A stretch of 33,068 nt of DNA from Chloroflexota bacterium. Lineage in GTDB: Bacteria; Chloroflexota; Limnocylindria; Limnocylindrales; CSP1-4. Below are positions 26,547-33,068 of the stretch, piece after piece. The position numbers were made by a program, and so were the translations under genes. Below the pieces are notes generated by a model. The model saw nothing but the letters and a program-made list of their open reading frames with translations. It was not told the origin of the DNA and did no database searches. The number at the start of each line of letters is the position of its first letter. Position 1 is the stretch's first letter. The DNA lies in NCBI GenBank assembly GCA_017853275.1, contig JAFMJV010000027.1:1-33068 (forward strand), given 5' to 3'.

Positions 26547-27224
26547 ATGCAGCCACCCCCGCTCATCCCCCCGGGTCCCGCGCGCCGGCGCGCCGGGACC
26601 TGGCTCGTCGTCTACGGTGTCGCCGGCCTCCTCGTCCTCGGCGTCCTCGCTGCGGCGATGGGCGTCGCGGCCTTCATGGGCCGGGATGGCTACGAGGACG
26701 TGGATGCCGCCCTCGGTGAGGTGGAGGCCGTCCTCTCCACCACGCAGGAGGCGCTGACGGCCGGCGCGGATACCGTGGAGGGCGTCTCGATCAGCCTCGG
26801 CGAGGCTGCCGTCGCGCTCGACCAGGCCGCCACGGTCTCGGGCGATCTCGCGAGCGCGGCCACGACCGTGGCGGATACCGCGGTCGCCTTCGACATCTTC
26901 GGCCAGCGGCCCTTCGGTGCGCTGGAGGGCCCCTTCCGCGTCGCGGGGACGAGCCTCTCGGACCTCACGGACCGGATCGTCGTCGTCGGTGACGCGCTGG
27001 GGCGGAACTCGTCGGATACCGCGCTCCTCGCCGAGCGCCTCGATGGCGTCGCGGGGAGCATCGGGGCGACCGCGGACCGTGTCGCCGCCGTTGACCCCTC
27101 GCTGGGGATCGCGGCGGTCATCGCCTTCCTCGTGATCCTCGCGATCCTCGGCTGGCTGATGGTCCCCGCGGTGGCGGCGATCTGGATCGGCCTCCGCTGG
27201 CGCCGGGAGAACCCGCCCGCCTGA
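26547..27224 (+). CDS. unrecognised membrane protein with two terminal helices
   Basis: A protein of 225 residues that I do not recognise. A short Pro-rich and basic start (MQPPPLIPPGPARRRAG) leads into helix 1 at about 17-41 (TWLVVYGVAGLLVLGVLAAAMGVAA). The middle 140 residues are rich in Ala, Val, Thr, Asp and Glu with regular small/hydrophobic spacing (EVEAVLSTTQEALTAGADTV, GEAAVALDQAATVSGDLASA, LLAERLDGVAGSIGATADRV). This suggests an extended helical or coiled-coil region outside the membrane, interrupted near 120-130 by FGQRPFGALEGPF. Helix 2 is at about 185-215 and the tail is basic (LRWRRENPPA). The layout recalls the spacer of methyl-accepting or DUF948-like proteins without their signalling parts. 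It is divergent from the RND pump and ends at a strong hairpin. The real-gene call rests on membrane pattern, codon use and the promoter. Confidence 0.75.
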   Translation: MQPPPLIPPGPARRRAGTWLVVYGVAGLLVLGVLAAAMGVAAFMGRDGYEDVDAALGEVEAVLSTTQEALTAGADTVEGVSISLGEAAVALDQAATVSGDLASAATTVADTAVAFDIFGQRPFGALEGPFRVAGTSLSDLTDRIVVVGDALGRNSSDTALLAERLDGVAGSIGATADRVAAVDPSLGIAAVIAFLVILAILGWLMVPAVAAIWIGLRWRRENPPA

Positions 27225-27232
27225 TCCGGGGA

Positions 27233-27256
27233 CGGGCGGCCCGGACGGGCCGCCCG
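27233..27256. terminator. bidirectional GC-rich hairpin
   Basis: CGGGCGGCCCG (27233-27243) is followed by GA and then its exact complement (27246-27256). The loop would open to four to six bases in practice. It sits between the stops of two convergent genes (27224 and 27280) and can serve both. No T-run. Confidence 0.7.
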
Positions 27257-27279
27257 GCGCGCGCCGTCCGCGCCCGGCG

Positions 27280-30039
27280 CTACTTGTCCCGCTCGGCCGC
27301 GCCCACGAGGGCCGCCTGCGCCGCCGCGAGCCGGGCGACCGGGACGCGGAACGGGGAGCAGGAGACGTAGTCGAGCCCGAGCTCGTGGCAGAAGGCGATC
27401 GATTCGGGGTCCCCGCCGTGCTCGCCGCAGATGCCGAGCTCGAGGTCCGGGCGCGTGGCCCGGCCCTTGGCCACGGCGATGCGCATCAGCTGGCCCACCC
27501 CATCCCGGTCCAGGGTCTGGAACGGGTTGACGGGGAGGATCTTCTCCTCCACGTACTTGAGGAGGAAGCCGCCCTCCGCGTCGTCCCGGCTGTAGCCGAA
27601 GGTCATCTGGGTGAGATCGTTCGTGCCGAAGCTGAAGAAGGCCGCCTCGGACGCGATCGCATCCGCGGTGAGCGCGCCACGCGGGACCTCGATCATCGTG
27701 CCGAACTTGTAGTCCACCGTGACGCCGGCCTTCGCCTCCACGGCCTGCGCCTCCGCCTCGAGGAGACGGCGCGTGGCGGCGAGCTCGTTCACGTGGCCAA
27801 CGAGCGGGATCATGATCTTCGCGATCGGGTTCCCGCCCGCCTTCTTCACCGCGATCTGCGCGTTGAGGATCGCGCGCGTCTGGATCTTCACGAAGTCGGG
27901 GATCATCAGCCCGAGGCGGCAGCCGCGGAGGCCGAGCATCGGGTTCTGCTCGTGCATCGAGCGGATCGTGGCGAGGAGCTCGCGGTCCTCCGCGCTCGCC
28001 GCGTCCCCGGCCTTCGTCACCCGGACGAGCTGCTCCTCCAGGTTCGGGAGGAACTCGTGGAGCGGCGGATCGATGAGGCGCACGACGACGGGGAGGCCGT
28101 CCATCGCGCGGAAGATCCCCTCGAAGTCGCCCTGCTGGAGGACCTCGAGCTTGCCCATCGCGGCGTCGAAGCGCCCGACGACCGCGCTCTCCTCCGCGTC
28201 CAGCGTCCCGCCCGCGGCGAGCTTCGCCTTGGCGCGCGTGGCGGCGGCGGCCACGAGGATCGCCCCGCGGACGATCTCGAGCCGCTCGCCCTCGCGGAAC
28301 ATGTGCTCGGTCCGGCAGAGCCCGATCCCCTCGGCGCCGTAGCTGCGCGCGAGAGCGGCCTCCTCCGGCTTGTCCGCGTTCGTCCAGATCCCGAGCCGGC
28401 GGATCTCGTCCGCCCAGCGGAGGACCGCCTGGAGCTCGGTCTGCTCCTCGTAGCGCGCGGAGACGGTGGGGATCGCACCGGAGAAGACCTCGCCGGTAGC
28501 GCCGTCCAGGCTGATCCAGTCCCCTTCCGCGAAGGTGGCGCCGGTCGTGGTGCTCCGGGCGCTCTTCGTGGCGTACTCCACCACGAGCTCCGCGCAGCCG
28601 GCCACGCAGGGCTTGCCGATCTGGCGGGCCACGACCGCCGCGTGCGAGGTGGCCCCGCCGCGGGCGGTGAGGATCCCCTGCGCCACGGCCATCCCATGGA
28701 AGTCGTCCGGGGAGGTCTCCACGCGGACGAGGACGACCTTCTCGCCGCGCGCGACCCACTCCACCGCGGTGTCCGCGGAGAAGACGGCCCGGCCCACGGC
28801 GGCGCCGGGGGAGGCGTTCAGGCCCTTGGCGATCCGGGTGGCGCCCTTCCGGGCGGCCGGGTCGTACTGGTCGCGCAGGAGCTGGTCCACGTGGCCGGGC
28901 TCGATCCGGGCGAGCGCCTCGCCCTTGGTGAGGATCCCCTCCTCCACCATGTCCGCGGCGATCTTCACCGCGGCGAGCGCGGTCCGCTTGCCGGAGCGGG
29001 TCTGGAGCATGTAGAGCTTGCCGCGCTCGATCGTGAACTCCAGGTCCTGCATGTCGCGGTAGTGGCGCTCGAGCCGCTCGCCGATCGCCTTGAACTCGGC
29101 GTAGACCGCGGGCATCGCCTCCGCCATGTGGGCGATCGGGAAGGGGGTCCGGATGCCGGCCACCACGTCCTCGCCCTGGGCGTTCGTGAGGTACTCGCCG
29201 AAGAGGGTGTGCTCGCCGGTGTTGGGGTCCCGCGTGAAGGCGACGCCGGTGCCGGAGTCGTCCCCCATGTTCCCGAAGACCATCGTCACGACGTTCACCG
29301 CCGTGCCCAGGTCATGGGCGATCTTGTTGTAGTCGCGGTAGTCCCGGGCGCGCTTGCCGAACCAGCTCTGGAAGACCGCCTTCACGGAGAGGTCGAGCTG
29401 CTCCCAGGGGTCCTGCGGGAAGGGCTTGCCGGTATCCGCGAGGACGATCGCCTCGAAGGCCGCGGCGGCCTCCCGGAGCGCGGCCGCATCCAGGTCCGTG
29501 TCCTGGTGGACGCCGCGGGCCTCCTTCACCGCCTCGAAGGCGTGCTCGAAGCGCTCGCCGTCCACGCCGAGGACGATCCGCCCGAACATCTGGACGAAGC
29601 GCCGCCAGGCATCCGCGCCGAAGCGCTCGTTGCCGGTGAGCGCGACCAGGCCTGCCACCGTGCGCTCGTTGAGGCCGAGGTTGAGGACGGTGTCCATCAT
29701 CCCGGGCATCGAGAACTTCGCCCCGGAGCGGACGCTCACGAGGAGCGGGTTCGCCGGGTCGCCGAAGCGCTTCCCGGTCTGCTCCTCCACCACGGCGACC
29801 GCGGCGCGGATGTCCTCCCAGAGGCCGTCCGGCATCCGCTCGCCCGCGGAGAAGTAGTCGTTGCACGCTTCCGTGGTGATCGTGAAGCCGGGCGGGACGG
29901 GGAGCCCTGCCTTCGTCATCTCCGCGAGGCCGGCACCCTTGCCGCCGAGGAGGTCCTTCATCGACCCGTCGCCCTCGGCCTGCCCGGCCCCCCAGCGGTA
30001 GATGTAGCGCTTCGCGGCGCGGTGGGCGGGCTGCGTCAT
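27280..30039 (-). CDS. ppdK: pyruvate, phosphate dikinase
   Basis: A protein of 919 residues with the full three-part PPDK layout. The N-terminal ATP-grasp nucleotide domain has KDLLGGKGAGLAEM, VSVRSGAKFSMPGMMDTVLNLG and GTGVAFTRDPNTGE. The phosphohistidine domain has GGATSHAAVVARQIGKPCV with catalytic His466 and the regulatory-type Thr464 two residues before. The C-terminal PEP/pyruvate barrel has GLCRTEHMF, the MIPLV segment and the closing SCSPFRVPVARLAAAQA with catalytic Cys894. It interconverts ATP, phosphate and pyruvate with AMP, pyrophosphate and PEP in the cytoplasm, either for gluconeogenesis or as a pyrophosphate-linked glycolytic step. An open extension reaches 30084, but ATG 30039 gives the normal N terminus, with GAGGT eleven bases upstream. 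No PPDK regulatory protein gene is adjacent. Confidence 0.97.
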   Translation of the reverse strand: MTQPAHRAAKRYIYRWGAGQAEGDGSMKDLLGGKGAGLAEMTKAGLPVPPGFTITTEACNDYFSAGERMPDGLWEDIRAAVAVVEEQTGKRFGDPANPLLVSVRSGAKFSMPGMMDTVLNLGLNERTVAGLVALTGNERFGADAWRRFVQMFGRIVLGVDGERFEHAFEAVKEARGVHQDTDLDAAALREAAAAFEAIVLADTGKPFPQDPWEQLDLSVKAVFQSWFGKRARDYRDYNKIAHDLGTAVNVVTMVFGNMGDDSGTGVAFTRDPNTGEHTLFGEYLTNAQGEDVVAGIRTPFPIAHMAEAMPAVYAEFKAIGERLERHYRDMQDLEFTIERGKLYMLQTRSGKRTALAAVKIAADMVEEGILTKGEALARIEPGHVDQLLRDQYDPAARKGATRIAKGLNASPGAAVGRAVFSADTAVEWVARGEKVVLVRVETSPDDFHGMAVAQGILTARGGATSHAAVVARQIGKPCVAGCAELVVEYATKSARSTTTGATFAEGDWISLDGATGEVFSGAIPTVSARYEEQTELQAVLRWADEIRRLGIWTNADKPEEAALARSYGAEGIGLCRTEHMFREGERLEIVRGAILVAAAATRAKAKLAAGGTLDAEESAVVGRFDAAMGKLEVLQQGDFEGIFRAMDGLPVVVRLIDPPLHEFLPNLEEQLVRVTKAGDAASAEDRELLATIRSMHEQNPMLGLRGCRLGLMIPDFVKIQTRAILNAQIAVKKAGGNPIAKIMIPLVGHVNELAATRRLLEAEAQAVEAKAGVTVDYKFGTMIEVPRGALTADAIASEAAFFSFGTNDLTQMTFGYSRDDAEGGFLLKYVEEKILPVNPFQTLDRDGVGQLMRIAVAKGRATRPDLELGICGEHGGDPESIAFCHELGLDYVSCSPFRVPVARLAAAQAALVGAAERDK

Positions 30040-30107
30040 GCTCAGGGTGACCTCACGTGGGCGGCGGCGCCCGGAGGGCAGCACGCCGGTGGATGGCAGG
30101 CGCGCGG

Positions 30108-30113
30108 ATTGTA
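30108..30113 (-). promoter_or_regulatory. -10 element of the ppdK promoter
   Basis: The minus strand reads GG-TACAAT, the closest match to consensus in the window, about 70 bases before ATG 30039. No recognisable -35. It lies in the 155-base gap shared with the divergent peptidase gene, for which I see no clear -10. Confidence 0.5.
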
Positions 30114-30194
30114 CCGGTTCAGCAGGAAGTCCCCCCGCAGCAGGACCCGAACGTCAGGCAGCATCCCGCGCGCGCCCGTGCGAGGATGCGCCCC

Positions 30195-32213
30195 ATGCCC
30201 TCCTTCGACCTCGATCGCTTCCTCGCCCTCCCCCGCCTGAGCGCCCTCCGGCTCTCGCCGGACGGCCGCCGGATCGTCGTCTCGGCTGCCCGCCCGGACC
30301 CCGCGGGGAAGCGCTTTGCGAGCGCCCTCTGGGAGCTCGACCCGGCCGGCGTCCGGGCGGCGCGGCGGATCACCCGCTCCGCACCCGGCGAGAGCGCGGG
30401 GACCTTCCTCGCGGACGGGTCGCTCCTCTTCACCTCCGCCCGGCCGGATCCGGAGCGGAGCCCGGAGCGCGCGGAGGCGCTCGGGGAGACGGCGGGGCTC
30501 TGGCTCCTCCCGGTGGACGGCGGCGAGGCCCGCCCGCTCGCCGCGCTCGCGGGCGGGATCGCGGACGTGACCACCGCGCGTGCCGCGGGTGTGGTCGCCT
30601 TCGCCACCGGGGTCCATCCGCGGACCACCACCCTGGAGGAGGACGAGGCAGCGGAGAAGGCGCGCGAGAAGGCGGGCGTGAGCGCGCACCTCTACGAGGA
30701 GTTCCCGATCCGCTACTGGGACCACTACCTGGGGCCGCGCGAGGCGCGCCTCTACACCGGCGTGCTGGGCGACGATCCCCATGCGCCGCTCGCGGACCTG
30801 CGCGACCTCGCCCCGGATGCCGCCGGCCGGCTCCGGGACGCCACGATCGCGCTCACGCCGGACGGCGCCACGCTCATCTGCAGCTGGCGGCGCGAGGAGG
30901 ATCTCTCCCGGCCGCGCGAGGATGTCGTGGCGATCGACCGCGCCACCGGGACGCGGCGGACCCTCCTCGCCGAGGACGCCTGGGTGAGCGGCATCGCCGT
31001 CTCGCCGGATGGCACGCAGGCGGCGGTCCTCCGGACGTGGAACGGCGCACCCGAGCGCGCGGACCGGCCGGGGCTCGTCATCGTGGATCTCGCGAGCGGC
31101 AGCGCACGGGAGCTCGGCGGGGACCTGGACGGCTGCTGGCCGCACGAGCTCCACTGGGCGCCGGACGGGCGCTCGCTCCTCCTCACCGCGGACCGGCTCG
31201 GTCACGTGGCGATCCTGCGCATCGCGCTCGCGGACGGCGCGATCACCGTCCTCGCCGCGGACGGGGCGTGGACGGATGTCGCGGAAGCCCCGGACGGAAC
31301 GATCGTGGGGCTTCACGCCACCCTCGCGTCGCCGCCGCGCCCCGCCCGCCTCGTGGACGGGCGCCCCGCGTACCTCCCCTTCCCCGGCCTCGCGGATGAC
31401 GAGGTCGGTGCGCCGGGTGTCGTGGAGCGCCTGCAGGCTCGCGCGGCGGACGGGACCCCGGTCGGCTCCTGGCTCGTCCGGCCGGCCGGCGCGAGCGCAG
31501 CGAGCCCCGCCCCGCTCGTCGTCTTCATCCACGGTGGCCCGCTCGGCAGCTGGAACACCTGGCACTGGCGCTGGAACCCGCACCTCCTCGTGGAGCGCGG
31601 CTACGCCGTCCTCCTCCCGGACCCGGCGATCTCCACCGGCTACGGCCAGGGCTTCATCGACCGCGGCTGGGGCCGCTGGGGCGAGGCGCCCTACACGGAC
31701 CTCATGGCGGCCGTGGACGGCGCGCTGGAGCGCCCGGACCTGGACCGGACCCGGACCGCCGCGATGGGCGGCTCCTTCGGGGGCTACATGGCGAACTGGG
31801 TGGCAGGACAGACGGACCGCTTCCGGGGGATCGTCACCCATGCGTCGCTCTGGGAGCTGCGCGGCTTCCACGGGACCACGGACCACGGACCGTCGTGGGA
31901 GATGGAGTTCGGCGATCCGTACGTGGACCCTTCGCGCTACGAGGCCTCCTCACCCCATCGGTTCGTGGACCGGATCCGGACGCCGATGCTCGTCATCCAT
32001 GGCGAGCTGGACCACCGGGTGCCGATCTCCGAGGCGCTCCGGCTGTGGACCGACCTCCGACGCCACGGGGTGCCGTCCCGCTTCCTCTACTTCCCGGACG
32101 AGAACCACTGGATCCTGAAGCCGCGGAACGCCCGCCTCTGGTACGAGACCGTCCTCGCCTTCCTGGACGAGACGGTCCTCGACCTCCCGTGGAAGCGCCC
32201 CGAGCTCGTCTAG
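30195..32213 (+). CDS. S9-family (prolyl oligopeptidase-type) serine peptidase
   Basis: A protein of 672 residues. The N-terminal part (about 1-400) is a beta-propeller with WD/PD40-like strands (LRLSPDGRRIVVSAARPDP, IALTPDGATLICSWRRE, IAVSPDGTQAAVLRTW, LHWAPDGRSLLLTADRL). The C-terminal alpha/beta-hydrolase domain has the oxyanion region VVFIHGGPLGSW, nucleophile Ser527 (GGSFGGYM), Asp606 (GELDHRVP) and His638 (DENHWI). This matches acylaminoacyl-peptidase/dipeptidyl-peptidase-like S9C enzymes that cleave short peptides. No signal peptide is visible, so it is probably cytoplasmic. I chose ATG 30195 because GAGGA (30182-30186) lies eight bases upstream; ATG 30186 is in frame but abuts that site. 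Open sequence further upstream overlaps the ppdK promoter and is not protein-like. It ends at a hairpin before the reductase gene. Confidence 0.9.
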   Translation: MPSFDLDRFLALPRLSALRLSPDGRRIVVSAARPDPAGKRFASALWELDPAGVRAARRITRSAPGESAGTFLADGSLLFTSARPDPERSPERAEALGETAGLWLLPVDGGEARPLAALAGGIADVTTARAAGVVAFATGVHPRTTTLEEDEAAEKAREKAGVSAHLYEEFPIRYWDHYLGPREARLYTGVLGDDPHAPLADLRDLAPDAAGRLRDATIALTPDGATLICSWRREEDLSRPREDVVAIDRATGTRRTLLAEDAWVSGIAVSPDGTQAAVLRTWNGAPERADRPGLVIVDLASGSARELGGDLDGCWPHELHWAPDGRSLLLTADRLGHVAILRIALADGAITVLAADGAWTDVAEAPDGTIVGLHATLASPPRPARLVDGRPAYLPFPGLADDEVGAPGVVERLQARAADGTPVGSWLVRPAGASAASPAPLVVFIHGGPLGSWNTWHWRWNPHLLVERGYAVLLPDPAISTGYGQGFIDRGWGRWGEAPYTDLMAAVDGALERPDLDRTRTAAMGGSFGGYMANWVAGQTDRFRGIVTHASLWELRGFHGTTDHGPSWEMEFGDPYVDPSRYEASSPHRFVDRIRTPMLVIHGELDHRVPISEALRLWTDLRRHGVPSRFLYFPDENHWILKPRNARLWYETVLAFLDETVLDLPWKRPELV

Positions 32214-32218
32214 CACGG

Positions 32219-32250
32219 CGCGCCGCGGGTCCGGAACGGGGCGCGGCGCG
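32219..32250 (+). terminator. hairpin after the S9 peptidase gene
   Basis: CGCGCCGCG (32219-32227) pairs perfectly with CGCGGCGCG (32242-32250) around a 14-base loop that itself contains the small palindrome TCCGGA. It starts five bases after the stop and ends two bases before the next -10 element. Confidence 0.6.
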
Positions 32251-32252
32251 GC

Positions 32253-32258
32253 TACACT
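32253..32258 (+). promoter_or_regulatory. -10 element of the ferredoxin-NADP reductase promoter
   Basis: GC-TACACT lies directly after the hairpin and predicts a leader of about 34 bases. The leader contains a good ribosome site (GGAGAAGGAG, 32277-32286) before ATG 32299. Confidence 0.5.
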
Positions 32259-32298
32259 GGGCGGGACCCGCCGCCCGGAGAAGGAGCCAGCGAACCGG

Positions 32299-33068
32299 AT
32301 GACGCACCACCACGAGGACCCGCGCGAGATCTCGCTCGAATCGGAGAACTACAACGCGACGCTCGTGCGGCGCGTGGACCAGACGAGCGACCTCGCGACC
32401 TTCACGGTCCGCTTCGACGGCGCGGCGACCCCCTTTGAGCCCGGCCAGTACATGACGATCGGCGTCTATGCGGACGGGAAGATCGTCCAGCGGCCCTACT
32501 CCGTGGCCTCCGCACCGGAGGCCGTGGGCACGGACGGCTACGAGTTCTACGTGCGGCTCGTGCCGATCCTCCGCTTCACCACGCTCCTCTGGCGGCTCCC
32601 CGTGGGCCACGGGATGCGGATGATCGGACCCAAGGGGAAGTTCGTCCTCGAGGACGACGACGACCGGACCCACCTCTTCGTCTCCACCGGGACGGGGATC
32701 GCCCCCTTCATCTCGATGACCCGCCAGCTGATCGCCGCAGGCACGCCGCGGAAGACGGTCATGCTCCACGGCTGCTCCTTCCAGGACGAGCTCGGCTACC
32801 GCGACGTCCTGGAAGGCTGGGAGCGCGACGGCACCTACCCGATGGCCTACGTCCCCACCCTCTCCCGCCCCGCCGACCCCCGGAACAAGGGCTGGACCGG
32901 CCACACCGGGCGCGCCGAATCGGTCGTCCGCGACGTGGTCCGCGAGCAGGGGCTGAAGCCCGAGAAGACGGTCGTCTACATCTGTGGCAACCCGGAGATG
33001 ATCCTCAACGTGGAATCGGAGCTGATGGACGCCGGCTTCCCCGAGTTCCACGTGAAGAAGGAGCTCTA
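32299..33068 (+). CDS. fpr: ferredoxin/flavodoxin-NADP+ reductase (3' end outside window)
   Basis: About 256 codons are present with no stop before the window edge. The family is normally about 255-260 residues, so only the last few are missing. After a His-rich start (MTHHHEDP) comes the FAD-binding barrel with FEPGQYMTIGV and RPYSVAS. The NADP domain follows with the STGTGIAPFISM pyrophosphate loop, the HGCSFQDELGYR segment and YICGNPEMILNVESEL. It moves electrons between NADPH and ferredoxin or flavodoxin in the cytoplasm. The ribosome site GGAGAAGGAG lies about twelve bases before the ATG. It has its own promoter downstream of a terminator, so it is independent of the peptidase gene. The product type is secure; the direction of electron flow and the partner are not readable. 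Confidence 0.92.
   Translation, partial: MTHHHEDPREISLESENYNATLVRRVDQTSDLATFTVRFDGAATPFEPGQYMTIGVYADGKIVQRPYSVASAPEAVGTDGYEFYVRLVPILRFTTLLWRLPVGHGMRMIGPKGKFVLEDDDDRTHLFVSTGTGIAPFISMTRQLIAAGTPRKTVMLHGCSFQDELGYRDVLEGWERDGTYPMAYVPTLSRPADPRNKGWTGHTGRAESVVRDVVREQGLKPEKTVVYICGNPEMILNVESELMDAGFPEFHVKKEL

Noticed and set aside
30120-30145. CAGCAGGA repeated 18 bases apart upstream of the peptidase gene
   Set aside because: Eight bases of common local sequence, with no fixed relation to a promoter.
27385-30240. A 951-codon plus-strand frame antisense to ppdK
   Set aside because: Same complementary-frame pattern; it also crosses the ppdK promoter region.

Overview
The window is very GC-rich DNA (roughly 70% by eye) packed with ordinary chromosomal genes. 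No gap without a gene exceeds 300 bases, and I see no rRNA, tRNA, CRISPR array, insertion sequence, phage gene or attachment site. The gene set points to a free-living bacterium with few or no outer-membrane systems: a solitary SwrC-type RND pump with no adaptor or outer-membrane channel nearby, a lipoprotein-type LytR-CpsA-Psr protein, a fused acyltransferase-SGNH protein, and putative leaderless promoters of the form TANNNT. A high-GC Chloroflexota lineage (Limnocylindria-like) or an actinobacterium fits. This is inference from gene style, not a database result.

Layout. Positions 1-4178 (+) hold a glycosyltransferase cut by the window edge, an FAD amine oxidoreductase and an aminoaldehyde-type dehydrogenase, closely packed and probably one operon for amine or polyamine breakdown. 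Positions 4309-10419 (+) hold gltB and gltD, the two subunits of NADPH-dependent glutamate synthase. A convergent ldhA-type D-lactate dehydrogenase follows (10435-11427, -), diverging from an MFS transporter (11529-12749, +). An acyltransferase-SGNH protein (12762-15107, -) diverges from the Na+/H+ antiporter nhaA (15211-16542, +), and a second MFS transporter (16555-17754, -) converges on nhaA.

Positions 17897-21216 (+) hold the most interesting unit: an OmpR/PhoB-type response regulator, its sensor kinase and an HtrA/DegP-type protease. The response regulator and the protease are each preceded by a tandem 7-bp repeat CTCTCAY-N4-CTCTCAT placed exactly 10 bases upstream of a -10-like hexamer. 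This is the geometry of a PhoB-type activation site, and it suggests that the regulator controls itself and the protease. The gene order resembles mycobacterial mprA-mprB-pepD.

Downstream are a secreted CAP-domain protein with no ATG, GTG or TTG start in its open frame (21384-21980, +), a convergent LCP lipoprotein (21977-23095, -), a large RND efflux permease (23260-26412, -), an unrecognised two-helix membrane protein with a leaderless-type promoter (26547-27224, +), pyruvate phosphate dikinase (27280-30039, -), an S9-family peptidase (30195-32213, +) and a ferredoxin-NADP reductase running off the right edge (32299-33068, +).

Much of the window is central metabolism (nitrogen assimilation, the pyruvate/PEP node, redox) and envelope maintenance or transport. 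I found no dedicated novel system. The strongest unexplained signals are regulatory: the paired repeats, the leaderless -10 elements and the possible non-canonical start codon.
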